DNA from: Pigmentiphaga sp. NML030171
Lineage (GTDB): Bacteria > Pseudomonadota > Gammaproteobacteria > Burkholderiales > Burkholderiaceae_B
Reading direction: 5' to 3'
Assembly (NCBI RefSeq): GCF_002188635.1
Contig: NZ_NINX01000046.1
Span: forward strand, 49,507-113,506
DNA: 64,000 bases
Shown: piece by piece, positions 36,624 to 45,351 of the stretch
How the letters are laid out: each line of letters opens with the position of its first letter
How positions within the stretch are numbered: position 1 is the stretch's first letter
Position numbers and translations under genes: made by a program
Notes under the pieces: generated by a model
Database searches by the model: none
Seen by the model: the letters and a program-made list of their open reading frames with translations, nothing else
What the model was told of the DNA's origin: nothing

Positions 36624-37253
36624 ATGCAAATGGTTCAATTATTCCAGTGGGGCTCAATTTTACTGTGGGCTCTCATCATTGTTTTGCTGCTTACGGTCTG
36701 GAAGGGAAATCGGCACTTCCTGTGGAGCATCCTTGCGATCACTCTTAACTTCACGTTAGAACCAATATACGATCAATACTTTGCGATTGCCTATTCAAAG
36801 GAGTTCATCCCGCTTCTGCCGCGGGTTGATCTGCCGCTCATGGTTCCGTTCGCCTATGGCACGCTCTACACAGTGCCGTTGCTGATTTCGCTGTGGTTCT
36901 TCGGTAAATTTCCCAAGGTGCCTGCATGGGCGAAGCTACTCGGTATGTGGGTTTTCATGTGGGCAACGAATATGGCTCAAGAAGGGATGACCACCAGCGG
37001 CGGGGCCTGGGACTACTATGGTTGGACGCCGGCCAGTTTCGGTTTGGGTAACCAGCCGTGGATTGTGCCTGTTGGTGTTGCGTTGAACCTACCGGCTTTT
37101 TACTTCAGCCATGTCTACGCCACCCGAGTTTCGGAGCGCTTGGGCACAGGGATGCAGAAGTTCCTGATGCATCTTGGTGTGTTTTTCGCCGCAACGCTCG
37201 TTGTGTGGATTGCCAATGTGCTCATTTTGGCACTCTATGGCGGGCCCCACTAA
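36624..37253 (+). CDS. Integral membrane protein of unknown function
   Basis: A 209-residue protein with about six predicted helices (residues 5-25, 33-50, 70-92, 103-118, 143-162, 183-204). A conserved-looking loop between helices 4 and 5 reads TTSGGAWDYYGWTPASFGLG. An AAAGGA ribosome site precedes the ATG. I do not recognise the family. The acidic and aromatic residues in the membrane-proximal loop would suit an enzyme acting on a hydrophobic substrate. The next gene in the original order, once the IS is removed, is an esterase, so the two may form a catabolic pair. Confidence 0.7.
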   Translation: MQMVQLFQWGSILLWALIIVLLLTVWKGNRHFLWSILAITLNFTLEPIYDQYFAIAYSKEFIPLLPRVDLPLMVPFAYGTLYTVPLLISLWFFGKFPKVPAWAKLLGMWVFMWATNMAQEGMTTSGGAWDYYGWTPASFGLGNQPWIVPVGVALNLPAFYFSHVYATRVSERLGTGMQKFLMHLGVFFAATLVVWIANVLILALYGGPH

Positions 37254-37427
37254 TCCAGGCTAGCCTGTAAGCCACTACGGGCATGTATGTAGCGACATTA
37301 AATGCGAGCGCGTTGAAGTAAAAAAAGAGAACTAACGCGCAGGGCGTGGTGCCGCTGGCCATGGCGATTCAGAACACCGTGACACGGCGTTTGGTCAAAC
37401 GTCACCACTGTCGTAGGTTTTCTCTAA

Positions 37428-38621
37428 GGAAACTCTGAACAACCGCTTGTAATTCGACGGTTATCCATAAACGGGCTGACTTTCACGAAAAACACGATGC
37501 AGACTCGAGAAACGCTCTGGATATCAGCGGACTTGCCCCCACCGGGGCTCCGCCTGGAGCGTTTTCGCCCATCATGGACGCACCTCGACTGCCGTCATCG
37601 CCAACTGATGGCGCGCCATCCACAGATTGCTCAGCGCAAACAGTGTGATGATCTGCGCGGTGTTTTTCACCAGCCCGCGATAGCGCACCTTGCTATAACC
37701 GAACTGGCGTTTGAGTACGCGAAATGGATGTTCCACCTTGGCCCGGATGCGCGCCTTCACGTGCTCGAATTCACCGATAAGCGTGCCGAGCTTGCTCGCG
37801 GGCAAGGCGCGACGACGACCGGGTTTCATGGCCACATTCCAGCGCGCGGAGCAACCGCGATTCTCCTCGCGCTTTTCTACGCCGGTATAGCCCGAATCGC
37901 CAAACACCTCGCTCTCTTGTCCATGCAGAAGGGCATGGGCCTGCGTGATGTCGTGCGCATTGGCCGGCGTGCCGGTCACGGTATGCACGAGTCCCGAATC
38001 GGCATCAACCCCGATATGGGCCTTCATGCCGAAGTGCCACTCGTTGCCTTTCTTCGTCTGGTGCATCTCGGGATCGCGTGCCCCACTCTGGTTTTTGGTC
38101 GAACTGGGTGCGCTGATGATCGTGGCGTCCACAATCGTGCCTTGGCGCAGCAGCAGACCGCGCTCACTGAGCAGTGTGTTGACTTGCGCCAGCAACTGCT
38201 CGGCCAGTCGGTGCTTCTCCAGCAGGTGACGAAAGTTCAGAATCGTCGTCTCGTCCGGCACCGAACCACGTGCGAGCGACAGGCCCGCAAACCGGCGCAT
38301 CGAGGCGATGTCGTACAGAGCCTCTTCCATGGCTGGGTCGCTCAGGCTAAACCATTGCTGCATGAAATGAATGCGCAGCATCGTCTCCAGCGGATACGGA
38401 CGGCGACCATTACCCGGCTTCGGGTAAACCGGTTCGATCAACGACACCAGTCGTGCCCACGGGACCACCCTATCCATTTCAGCCAGGAACACCTCACGCC
38501 GGTTCGCTTGCGCTTGCCTGCGTACTCCGCGTCGGAAAAGCTCAGCTGCTTCATCGGGCTTCCATCATCTCATCTGTTCAACACGTTCGACTATATCCGG
38601 ACGAACTTGTTCAGAGTTTCC
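37428..38621 (-). mobile_element. IS5-family insertion sequence with CTAA target duplication
   Basis: 1194 bp bounded by GGAAACTCTGAACAA inverted ends and flanked by CTAA on both sides (37424-37427 and 38622-38625), a YTAR duplication typical of the IS5 family. This shows a simple insertion: the sequence before (TTTTCTCTAA) and after (CAACCGGAGCTCC) was contiguous and formed the leader of the esterase gene. About 170 bp between the membrane-protein gene and this IS shows no feature. Confidence 0.92.
37572..38554 (-). pseudogene. IS5-family transposase, frameshifted near the N-terminus
   Basis: The ATG at 38554 starts [18 protein letters not shown], then the frame is lost; the rest ([18 protein letters not shown] ... 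) continues in another frame from about 38498. A single missing base in the CGAACCGGCG stretch explains it. The downstream 306 residues hold the DDE core ([35 protein letters not shown]). A GTG at 38492 could restart translation, but the first 20 residues would be missing. Probably inactive. Confidence 0.85.
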
Positions 38622-38640
38622 CTAACAACCGGAGCTCCAA

Positions 38641-39593
38641 TGCGAAGCAAGCATCTACTGGATCCAGAACTCGCGCCCGTGGTCAAACTCGCGTCTGATG
38701 CTGGTATCAAGCCAGGCGGGCAATCTCCGATGATGGCTGCGCTGCTGGCACAGCCGCAGCCTACGTCCGACCAAGTTGAAGCGCGTGAAGTAAAGATCCC
38801 CGGGCCCGACGGCGCACCCGATGTTCGGGCCCTACTATATTTGCCTAAGAACGCGGTCGGTTGTCGCGGGGCGATCTTGCATATCCATGGTGGCGGTTAC
38901 GTATCTGGCGCCCCCGAAATGAACGCGGCGAGCAATCTAAATAACGCTGAGGCTCTGAACTCAGTTGTCTTGTCCGTTGACTATCGGCTCGCACCGGAAA
39001 CAAAATTTCCTGGTGCGATCGAAGATTGTTATGCGGCGCTGGCTTGGATTCATGAGCACGCCTCTGAATTGGCAGTCGACCGCACCCGTATTCTTGTCAG
39101 CGGTGACAGCGCAGGCGGCGGCCTCGCGGCGGCGCTGGCATTGCTCGCGCGCGATAGGGGTAAGTATGCGATCGCCTACCAGCATCTGGTCTTCCCAATG
39201 ATCGATGACCGCACGGCGATTGATCCCGACGTATCACCCTATGCAGGGGAGTTCATCTGGACGCAGGCCTCAGATCTGTATGGCTGGACATCATTGCTCA
39301 ATTGCGCGCCCGGCTCGCGCGAGGTGTCCTGCTACGCCGCTGCGGCACGGGCAGAAGATCTTGCGGGATTGCCACCCACATTCATCATGTGCGGGGCACT
39401 AGACCTATTCCTTGAGGAGAGCCTCGAATATGCCCGACGGTTAATGCGGGCTGGGGTGCCCGTCGAAATGCACATCTACCCTGGCGCTCCACACGGGTTT
39501 CAGATGGTGCAGACAGCAGTGGTGAGCCAACAGGCAGTTCGCGACTCCACGGCAGCGTTGTCAAAAGCATTACGAGGGACGAGACACGAATGA
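38641..39593 (+). CDS. Alpha/beta hydrolase, hormone-sensitive-lipase family esterase
   Basis: A 317-residue esterase: oxyanion motif HGGGY (near residue 85), nucleophile elbow GDSAGGG (about 160), Asp in CGALDLFLEE, and His in PGAPHGFQ. It hydrolyses short-chain esters in the cytosol. The ATG at 38641 has CGGAG upstream. A longer frame begins at 37497 inside the IS5 element and is not real. The IS5 insertion is just 15 bp before the start and may have replaced its promoter. Confidence 0.88.
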
Positions 39594-39682
39594 GCGGTGA
39601 TCCGCTGCTCATTCGGCGCAAATGCGATCAGCATGGATTTCTTTGAAACTGGTCGTTTTGCGTCGTATTGACGCGCAGAAGC

Positions 39683-39720
39683 GGCGCTCCGCACTAGTAG
39701 CTATAGTGCGGCGCCCTTTC
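39683..39720. terminator. Hairpin between convergent esterase and S9-peptidase fragment
   Basis: GGCGC-TC-CGCACTA pairs with TAGTGCG-GCGCC around a 7-nt loop, followed by CCTTTC. The position between convergent genes suggests a terminator; there is no long T-run. Confidence 0.5.
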
Positions 39721-39788
39721 GCCTTGAGAAGGCGTGGCGACGGTGGCGAAACATTGTCTTAAGAAGGCGACAGTCATCAGGGCGGCCT

Positions 39789-39948
39789 CTACGTCGGTTT
39801 GTCGCTATATTGCGTTTGCTCAAGGAAATCCACAATCCGTTCGTGGTAGTCCTGTCGATGACTCGGACGTCCACTGCCCGCCAAGGAATGCGTGCCCCCA
39901 GGGTAAAGGACCATCGTGGCGTCGGCCTTGCCACTGCGCACTAGAGCG
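39789..39948 (-). pseudogene. C-terminal fragment of an S9-type peptidase/hydrolase
   Basis: About 50 residues: RVKSALVRSGKADATMVLYP, then GGTHSLAGSGRPSHRQDYHERIVDFLEQ. This matches the end of prolyl-oligopeptidase-type hydrolases, where the catalytic His follows the YPGxxH motif. Upstream sequence is replaced by an istA fragment at about 39948. It is convergent with the esterase gene. Confidence 0.6.
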
Positions 39949-40698
39949 GATTTCACCCGTTGGGTGCTGGCCCGGCTGCGCCACCATCGCTTCGACACCG
40001 TCGCCCAGGTCGATGCAGCCATCACCGAACTGCTATCGAGCGTGAACGACCGGCCGTTTCAGAAGCTGCCCGGCAGCCGCGCCAGCGTGTTCGCCGAACT
40101 GGATGCGCCGACACTGATGTCGCTGCCGCGCCAACCCTATGAGCTTGCCCGCTTCAAGACGGTGAAGGTCCACATCGACTACCACGTCGAGATGGAGGGC
40201 CACCGCTACAGCGTGCCGCATGCGCTCGTCGGCCAGGCCCTGGAGGCGCGCCTCACCCGCCACGGCGTGGAGTTGCTGCTGCGCGGCCAGCGCGTGGCCG
40301 CCCACGCTCGCAACGAGCGCCGCGGCGGCTACACCACGGTGGAGGCCCACATGCCTGCTGCCCACCGCGCCCACCTGGAGTGGACGCCTCAGCGGCTGAT
40401 CGATTGGGGCCAACGCATCGGCATGGCATGCGGCGAACTCATCACCCGGCTGCTGCAGACCTACAAGCATCCCGAACACGGCTACCGCTCCTGCCTGGGA
40501 CTGCTGAACCTGTCGCGCCGATATGGCGAGGCACGGCTGGAGGCGGCCTGCGAACGGGCCCTCGCGCTGGGTGCCTTCCGCTACCGCCATGTGCGCGACC
40601 TGCTGGCCAACAACCGTGACCAGGTGCCGCTGGATGCCGAAGCCGAATGGACCAGTCCGACGCACGCCAACCTGCGCGGACCGGGCTACTACCAGTGA
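39949..40698 (+). pseudogene. istA: istA transposase, N-terminal half missing
   Basis: About 250 residues of the IstA C-terminal region: RWVLARLRHHRFDTVAQVDA, PFQKLPGSRASVFAELD, then the beta-barrel segment HIDYHVEMEGHRYSVPH. The catalytic DDE core normally occupies the first half (family about 500 aa) and is absent. The apparent start at 39916 belongs to the neighbouring peptidase fragment DNA. Confidence 0.8.
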
Positions 40699-40730
40699 GG
40701 ACGACCGACCTCACCAGCCCAGAGCCCACC

Positions 40731-41543
40731 ATGAACCCATCCAATCCATTGCACCCACACGCCATGCTCAACAACGCCACCCTGACCCAACTGCGCGCGC
40801 TCAAACTGCAGGGCTTCGCCGACGCCTTGCAGCAGCAGCAAGAACAGGCCGACTGCCTGAACCTGTCGTTCGACGAGCGACTGGCCCTGCTGGTCGAGCG
40901 CGAGGTCTACGCCCGAGGCGACCGCAAGCGGGCTCGGCTGCTGCAGCGTGCCCAGCTGAAGTACCCCACGGCCACCTTGGAGGACGCCAGCTTCGAGACG
41001 GTGCGCGGCATCGACAGGTCCACCTTGATGGGCGTCGCACTGTCGACCTGGATCGAGCGGGGCGAGACGCTGACCTTCGCCGGCGCCACCGGGCTGGGCA
41101 AGACGTGGCTGGCCTGCGCGCTGGCCCAGTACGCCTGTCGCCAGGGACACTCGGCGCTGTACCTGAGGGTGCCACGTCTGGCCGAGGAGCTTCGCATCCT
41201 CCACGGCGCAGGCACCTTCCGACGTTGGCTCGAGCAGCTTGCCAAGGTCGACGTGTTGATCCTGGACGATTGGGGGACGGGTCCGATGGACAGTGTCACC
41301 CGGGGTGACCTGCTGGAGGTCATTGATGACCGGGTAGGCCACCGCGCGACGATCATCACGCACCAGTTGCCCATCGAGCATTGGCACGCCTGGCTGGGCG
41401 ACGCCACGATCGCCGACGCCATCCTCGACCGATTGATGCAAAGCTGCCGGCGCTTCAATCTCGAGGGCGAGTCGCGTCGCACCGGCAAGGCCGCGCGGGC
41501 GGCAGCCAAGTCAACAAGGGCAGTTCAGGAGGCCAGCCAATGA
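40731..41543 (+). CDS. istB: IS21-family helper ATPase IstB
   Basis: A 270-residue AAA+ protein related to DnaC. Walker A is FAGATGLGKTWLA, Walker B is VDVLILDDWGT, and the sensor region is ATIITHQLPIEHW. It assembles on target DNA and directs the IstA transposase. The ATG at 40731 lies 33 bp after the istA stop; an alternative ATG is at 40764. Intact, but its partner IstA is truncated. Confidence 0.92.
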   Translation: MNPSNPLHPHAMLNNATLTQLRALKLQGFADALQQQQEQADCLNLSFDERLALLVEREVYARGDRKRARLLQRAQLKYPTATLEDASFETVRGIDRSTLMGVALSTWIERGETLTFAGATGLGKTWLACALAQYACRQGHSALYLRVPRLAEELRILHGAGTFRRWLEQLAKVDVLILDDWGTGPMDSVTRGDLLEVIDDRVGHRATIITHQLPIEHWHAWLGDATIADAILDRLMQSCRRFNLEGESRRTGKAARAAAKSTRAVQEASQ

Positions 41544-41602
41544 TCTGAGCGAACCTGACCGCCCCTAAACTCTGCCCCCTGCGCAGCACCGCCATCGACC
41601 TG

Positions 41603-41717
41603 GGCGGTCACGATCACCGAAACGCGTGGTCACGTTGCCGAAATGACGCCGAATTCACCGCTCGGCGTGCCGGTCACGATGGACCGAAATGGGCGGTCAC
41701 GTTCGCCGAAATACGCA
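41603..41717. repeat. IS21 right-end multiple repeats
   Basis: Four direct copies of GGTCACG(A/T)...CCGAAA: at 41606, 41628, 41672 and 41696 onward, spaced about 22, 44 and 24 bp. Such end repeats bind the IstA transposase. The 60 bp between istB and the first repeat show nothing else. Confidence 0.7.
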
Positions 41718-41737
41718 TTTTCTACCTGCGGCCTCCC

Positions 41738-42115
41738 ATGGACGTGGAGATCGACCCGAAGACCGGGATCCTCCATGCCTACGCGAAGATCTTCGACAAC
41801 TCCTGGTATCCCCACTCCCCAGGGTTTTTGCCCACGGCAGTGGTGGGTGCATCCCCGCTGGGAAAGGGATCAGCGGTGGTTGGGGTGGAGCACGGAGGCC
41901 GTTACCACGCTGCCTTGCGCCTGAAGCCTGAAGACGTGGCTGAGCTGAACCGGGTCGGGCGCGACGCTACCGGGGATCGAATCTTTTTCAAGGTCCTGAA
42001 GGGTGGCCTTCAGCCCAACGGCCTGCCAGACATCGTTCTCCAAGTCGACCGTTTGGAGATCGGCTACAAAAACCAGGTCATCGGCATTACCCCATCCAAA
42101 GACAAGGACGCTTGA
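41738..42115 (+). CDS. Hypothetical protein, possibly 5'-truncated by the IS21 element
   Basis: A 125-residue frame starting MDVEIDPKTGILHAYAKIFD, rich in beta-prone segments. The frame is open upstream to the IS21 end (IFYLRPP before the Met) with no ribosome site, so the natural N-terminus may have been removed. I do not recognise the family. It is convergent with traI. Confidence 0.4.
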   Translation: MDVEIDPKTGILHAYAKIFDNSWYPHSPGFLPTAVVGASPLGKGSAVVGVEHGGRYHAALRLKPEDVAELNRVGRDATGDRIFFKVLKGGLQPNGLPDIVLQVDRLEIGYKNQVIGITPSKDKDA

Positions 42116-42351
42116 ATGAAGCCACAGACGAAGTTTGCCGCAGCCCTGGGGGTGCAGCCGGGTTGCCCCGTGCAGGTCACGTAAGGAACTGGCGCAAGCG
42201 CCGAGCTGCTGGGCCACTCCCAGCGATAGGGGTTGTTCGTCTTCCCCACCAGGTCGGATGCGCAGGCCTGGCGACAAACCGCCATGGATGTGCCCCCACC
42301 GGTCCAGTTGTAGTCGCAGTAGTGCATACCCGCGTAACCCTTCGGGAGCAA
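42064..42351 (-). CDS. Possible small Cys/Trp-rich protein downstream of traI
   Basis: A 95-residue frame beginning at TTG (42351), reading MLPKGYAGMHYCDYNWTGGG ... CRQACASDLVGKTNNPYRWEW. It has six cysteines and looks like a small secreted or surface domain. It lies in the same frame as traI, immediately after its TGA, and overlaps the end of the convergent hypothetical gene by 52 bp, so at most one of the two may be right at that end. No clear ribosome site or signal peptide. Confidence 0.3.
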   Translation of the reverse strand: MLPKGYAGMHYCDYNWTGGGTSMAVCRQACASDLVGKTNNPYRWEWPSSSALAPVPYVTCTGQPGCTPRAAANFVCGFIQASLSLDGVMPMTWFL

Positions 42352-42384
42352 CTTGACAGGTCGGTTGCGTTTGGGCTGTTCCCA

Positions 42385-44250
42385 TCAAATCAACGACAGA
42401 TACGGATTGTTTGGAGGCACCTCCGTAAACAACAAATGGGGGTCTTGCAAAAGGTAGCCATGCAGGCGCCGTGATTTTCGCGGACCTGTCACTTCGCTGG
42501 CCCAGATGTTCAAGCCGTTGGGATGCTTGCGATGCAACTGCACCCGCTCGAAGCGCTTTTGCACCCATTGCCAATCTTGTTGGCTCTCCTGCTTTGCCAG
42601 CATGCCCACTTGTGGGTGTTCTTGTGCGTACCGCTGGAACACGCCAGGGCTGACCAGATACGCGGTGTCGCTCACGGTATGCACGAGCGCCTTCGCATCA
42701 TTGATGATGAGCTTGCGTAAAGCGATACCCTGGCGCAGCCACTCCATGAAATGCTCACCGGATGGCCGTGCGCTTAAGGGTGGCGGTGCAGCTATGGCCG
42801 TGGATACAGGCGACGTTGGCGAGGTCACAGCCATAGTCGGCATAGGAGCCTCGGAGCGTGCGGCAGATGTGTTGGCTGTATCGGCCTGCTCATTGTGAGA
42901 AACGTCGGGCGGATCGCCCATGCCTACCATAGCTAACATGTCTTCCATGGCATCGGGCATGGCCGGGGAAGCGGGCGGGGGAGCCTGGGCAGCGATGTCG
43001 CCGCTTTCCTCCCAACGCTTCGGCTCCTGACCCTCGGCGGCTGGCTTTGTCGCGATCGCGGCCGGGGGTACGAAAGCATCGGTATCTTTGGCTGCAGGCG
43101 CTACGTCGATTACCACGGTGCCAGCGAACGGTGTCGGCCGCTGGCCAGATTCCCAGATCAGCGCAGGAGCGATGCGCAGCAGCGTGAACGAGTGAGACCA
43201 GCCGCTGGGGCTGGTCACGGTCGCCCGCCAGACCGCCTTGTCGTCCGGTGTGGGCTGCAACATACCGTGGTCCTGCAGCACATTGAACACCGCCGTGTTG
43301 TTCGCCGGGATGCCATCGATGCCCTGGGATAGCAGGTGCGCACGCAGCTTGTCGGAGACCGTCTTGCTCACCAGCCACAGCGCGTCCTCGGTGAGCCAGC
43401 CATCGGAGGCCTCGGGCTGGTTCAGTTTCAACTCTTCCTTGAGCAGATAGCGCAGCCCGTCGAGTAGCTTGCGTTGCAGCGCATGCTTGGGTGCGGCCAT
43501 GGCGCGCGCCGGATCGCCGCCCAGCTCCTGCGCTACCGAGGCACGGTCGGCTTGCACGACAAGCTCGCCCAGCACGCCGGCGTGCTCGTACTGGCCGGCC
43601 AGGACGTAGAGCAGCGGTCCCCACAGGTCGGGATAGCCACTGAGCCAGTCCAGGGCATCACTGTCGAGGAGTTGGCGGTAGAGCAAACCTGTCGCAGCGC
43701 TGTGGAGCCGATATTCTCGATCGTCGCGGTAGCGGAAGCGGTATGGCTGGTGCAGCGGGCCATGCCAGGGGTGCCACAGCGAGCCGTCGGCCAGTTCGAC
43801 GTGCAGATCGACGGCGATCTTGCCGATGTCATGCAGCAGCGCGGCATAGGCGACTGCGGCAGTCCAGGCTTCAGACTGCGCCGCCTGGTCTTCGGGGCTG
43901 GCCCCGATGGGCAGCAGATGCGACTGCCGCAGCTTCAGGCTGTAGGCGACGATTTCCAGGCCGTGGTCGAGCATGCCGCCGGGGTAAGCGTGATGATGCG
44001 CCTCGGAAGCCGGGAAAGCCTGGACCAGCTCGGCGTAGCGTTCCAGTGGCGCCCGGTACAAGGTGGCGAACTGCTTACGTGAGAGCGACGTGCGCTGCCA
44101 GATGTGCTCCAGCAGTTTCTGCCGGCGCGGGGTGGCCAGCAGCGATGCGGCCGACTCGGGCCGCATCAACCCTTTCGGGAGGTCGGATGCGGGAGGTGGC
44201 GTCGGAGCGGTAGCGACCGCGGGCCGTTTTCGCTGGAACAGAGAGAGCAT
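42385..44250 (-). CDS. traI: MobH-family relaxase TraI of the ICE
   Basis: A 621-residue relaxase of the ICE TraI/PFL_4751 type. The N-terminal domain carries the MobH triple-histidine motif HHHAYPGGMLDHG (residues 85-97) and the HD motif LLHDIGK (H140-D141). The C-terminal DUF1528-like domain starts about residue 490 (FMEWLRQGIALRKLIIND). It nicks oriT and leads the strand into the recipient. The ATG at 44250 has AGGAC upstream and begins MLSLFQRKRP, the family's usual start; a longer frame to 44535 is not needed. Confidence 0.92.
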   Translation of the reverse strand: MLSLFQRKRPAVATAPTPPPASDLPKGLMRPESAASLLATPRRQKLLEHIWQRTSLSRKQFATLYRAPLERYAELVQAFPASEAHHHAYPGGMLDHGLEIVAYSLKLRQSHLLPIGASPEDQAAQSEAWTAAVAYAALLHDIGKIAVDLHVELADGSLWHPWHGPLHQPYRFRYRDDREYRLHSAATGLLYRQLLDSDALDWLSGYPDLWGPLLYVLAGQYEHAGVLGELVVQADRASVAQELGGDPARAMAAPKHALQRKLLDGLRYLLKEELKLNQPEASDGWLTEDALWLVSKTVSDKLRAHLLSQGIDGIPANNTAVFNVLQDHGMLQPTPDDKAVWRATVTSPSGWSHSFTLLRIAPALIWESGQRPTPFAGTVVIDVAPAAKDTDAFVPPAAIATKPAAEGQEPKRWEESGDIAAQAPPPASPAMPDAMEDMLAMVGMGDPPDVSHNEQADTANTSAARSEAPMPTMAVTSPTSPVSTAIAAPPPLSARPSGEHFMEWLRQGIALRKLIINDAKALVHTVSDTAYLVSPGVFQRYAQEHPQVGMLAKQESQQDWQWVQKRFERVQLHRKHPNGLNIWASEVTGPRKSRRLHGYLLQDPHLLFTEVPPNNPYLSLI

Positions 44251-44493
44251 GCGGATGTCCTGTCGCGGGCCGAGCGGGGTGCCTTTTTGCCTTTTCGAGG
44301 TAGGGCCATTCCCCTTGCAACCCATTCCCTCGCCATTTCGACCCTTTACAGCCTTTGGGTATAGGGCGACGGGTGCTGACCGTCCACCGCCAATGCGGGT
44401 TGCGGAAGGGCCGTATTGATACAGGAAGGCTGGCTGTTCACGCCCTACGATGGGCCGATTCTTGGACTCGGGAGAACGCTGTGAGGCCTCAGA

Positions 44494-44522
44494 TTGACAA
44501 AGTAAGGAAATTTCCTTACCAT
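44494..44522 (+). promoter_or_regulatory. Sigma-70 promoter with overlapping 18-bp palindrome before prlF
   Basis: TTGACA at 44494-44499, 17-nt spacer, TACCAT at 44517-44522. The spacer holds the perfect palindrome GTAAGGAAATTTCCTTAC (44502-44519). A repressor bound there would block RNA polymerase, as expected for autoregulation by the PrlF-YhaV complex. The 240 bp between the traI start and here has no gene and may hold oriT. Confidence 0.75.
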
Positions 44523-44549
44523 GCAGGTATCGCAATCAGGAGAGTCGCC

Positions 44550-44867
44550 ATGCCTGCCATCCACGAAGTCGCCACGCTGACCTCTAAAGGCCAGATCACG
44601 CTGCCCAAGCCCATCCGGCAGGCGCTCGGCGTCGATGCCGGCGGCAAGCTCGCGTTCGATCTGCGGGGCAGCGAAGTCGTCGTCACCCGTGTTGATGCCG
44701 AGCACGAGGACCCCGCCATTGGCGCGTTTCTGAGCCTGCTGGCCCGCGACATCGAAGCTGGCCGGAACGTCCGGGGCCTGCCCGAGGATCTGGCGCGCGC
44801 CATGCTGGAGCATGCTGGCCACGGTGTGAACCTGGACGAGGAGATCGACGGGAAAGTGGAACTCTGA
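44550..44867 (+). CDS. prlF: Type II antitoxin PrlF (AbrB/MazE fold)
   Basis: A 105-residue swapped-hairpin AbrB DNA-binding protein: HEVATLTSKGQITLPKPIRQ, then ALGVDAGGKLAFDL and a C-terminal tail for toxin binding. It neutralises YhaV and represses the operon. AGGAG precedes the ATG. The stop overlaps the yhaV start by 1 bp, typical of toxin-antitoxin pairs. The longer upstream frame from 44355 lacks similarity. Confidence 0.92.
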   Translation: MPAIHEVATLTSKGQITLPKPIRQALGVDAGGKLAFDLRGSEVVVTRVDAEHEDPAIGAFLSLLARDIEAGRNVRGLPEDLARAMLEHAGHGVNLDEEIDGKVEL

Positions 44868-45325
44868 TGCAACGGCATGGCTGGACGCTGCTCTTCCACG
44901 ACTGCGTGATCGAGCAGTTGCAGAAACTGCATGCGGCCGCGAGGCGCGCGCAGGAGAATGACCCGGCGGGCTTCGAGTCCAATGCCAACGTCAAGCTCTT
45001 CCGGGCCCTGAGCCAGTTGATGTTGGATGTGGTGCCAGGCGATCCGGCACGCGACGAGTACCGCCAGGGCAACACCTTGGGACCTGCCCACCGCCACTGG
45101 CGAAGGGCCAAGATCGGACGGCGGTTCCGGCTGTTCTTCCGGTACGACTCGAAGGCGAAGGTCATTGTGTACGCCTGGGTCAACGATGAACAGACCCTGC
45201 GGTCTTCGGGTAGCAAATCGGACCCGTATGTCGTGTTCGAGAAGATGCTCGGACGCGGGAACCCACCAGACGACTGGCACGCGCTGATACAGGCAAGCAA
45301 GCAGGATTGGAGCAAACTGGAATAG
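44867..45325 (+). CDS. yhaV: Type II toxin YhaV (RNase)
   Basis: A 152-residue RelE-superfamily ribonuclease of the YhaV type. Visible: GWTLLFHDCVIEQLQKL at the start, KLFRALSQLMLDVVPGDP, HRHWRRAKIGRRFRLFFRY, and YAWVNDEQTLRSSGSKSDPY. It cuts mRNA and inhibits growth when free of PrlF. Its place beside the relaxase suggests maintenance of the ICE in the host. Confidence 0.93.
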   Translation: MQRHGWTLLFHDCVIEQLQKLHAAARRAQENDPAGFESNANVKLFRALSQLMLDVVPGDPARDEYRQGNTLGPAHRHWRRAKIGRRFRLFFRYDSKAKVIVYAWVNDEQTLRSSGSKSDPYVVFEKMLGRGNPPDDWHALIQASKQDWSKLE

Positions 45326-45351
45326 GCATCCCTCAGTAGCAGGAGACGACC

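Larger units (their letters stand above)
39949..41717 (+). mobile_element. IS21-family remnant (left end deleted)
   Basis: Contains the 3' part of istA, a complete istB and a right end with four GGTCACG...CCGAAA repeats. The likely outer end is ...ATACGCA at 41717 (family ends are TG...CA). The left end and the istA N-terminal DDE half are missing, so the element cannot transpose on its own. It lies at the junction with the conjugative element. Confidence 0.8.

Noticed and set aside
37497..38640. N-terminal extension of the esterase frame through the IS5 element
   Set aside because: The CTAA duplication proves this DNA was inserted. The esterase has its own ribosome site and start at 38641.
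41603..41717. Regular repeats that might be a CRISPR array
   Set aside because: The units are short and unevenly spaced and sit at the IS21 end next to istB; they are transposase-binding repeats. No other CRISPR-like array was seen in the window.
42116..42184. A 22-codon + strand frame starting right after the hypothetical gene at 42115
   Set aside because: Very short, no ribosome site, no similarity, and overlapped by the opposite-strand Cys-rich frame.
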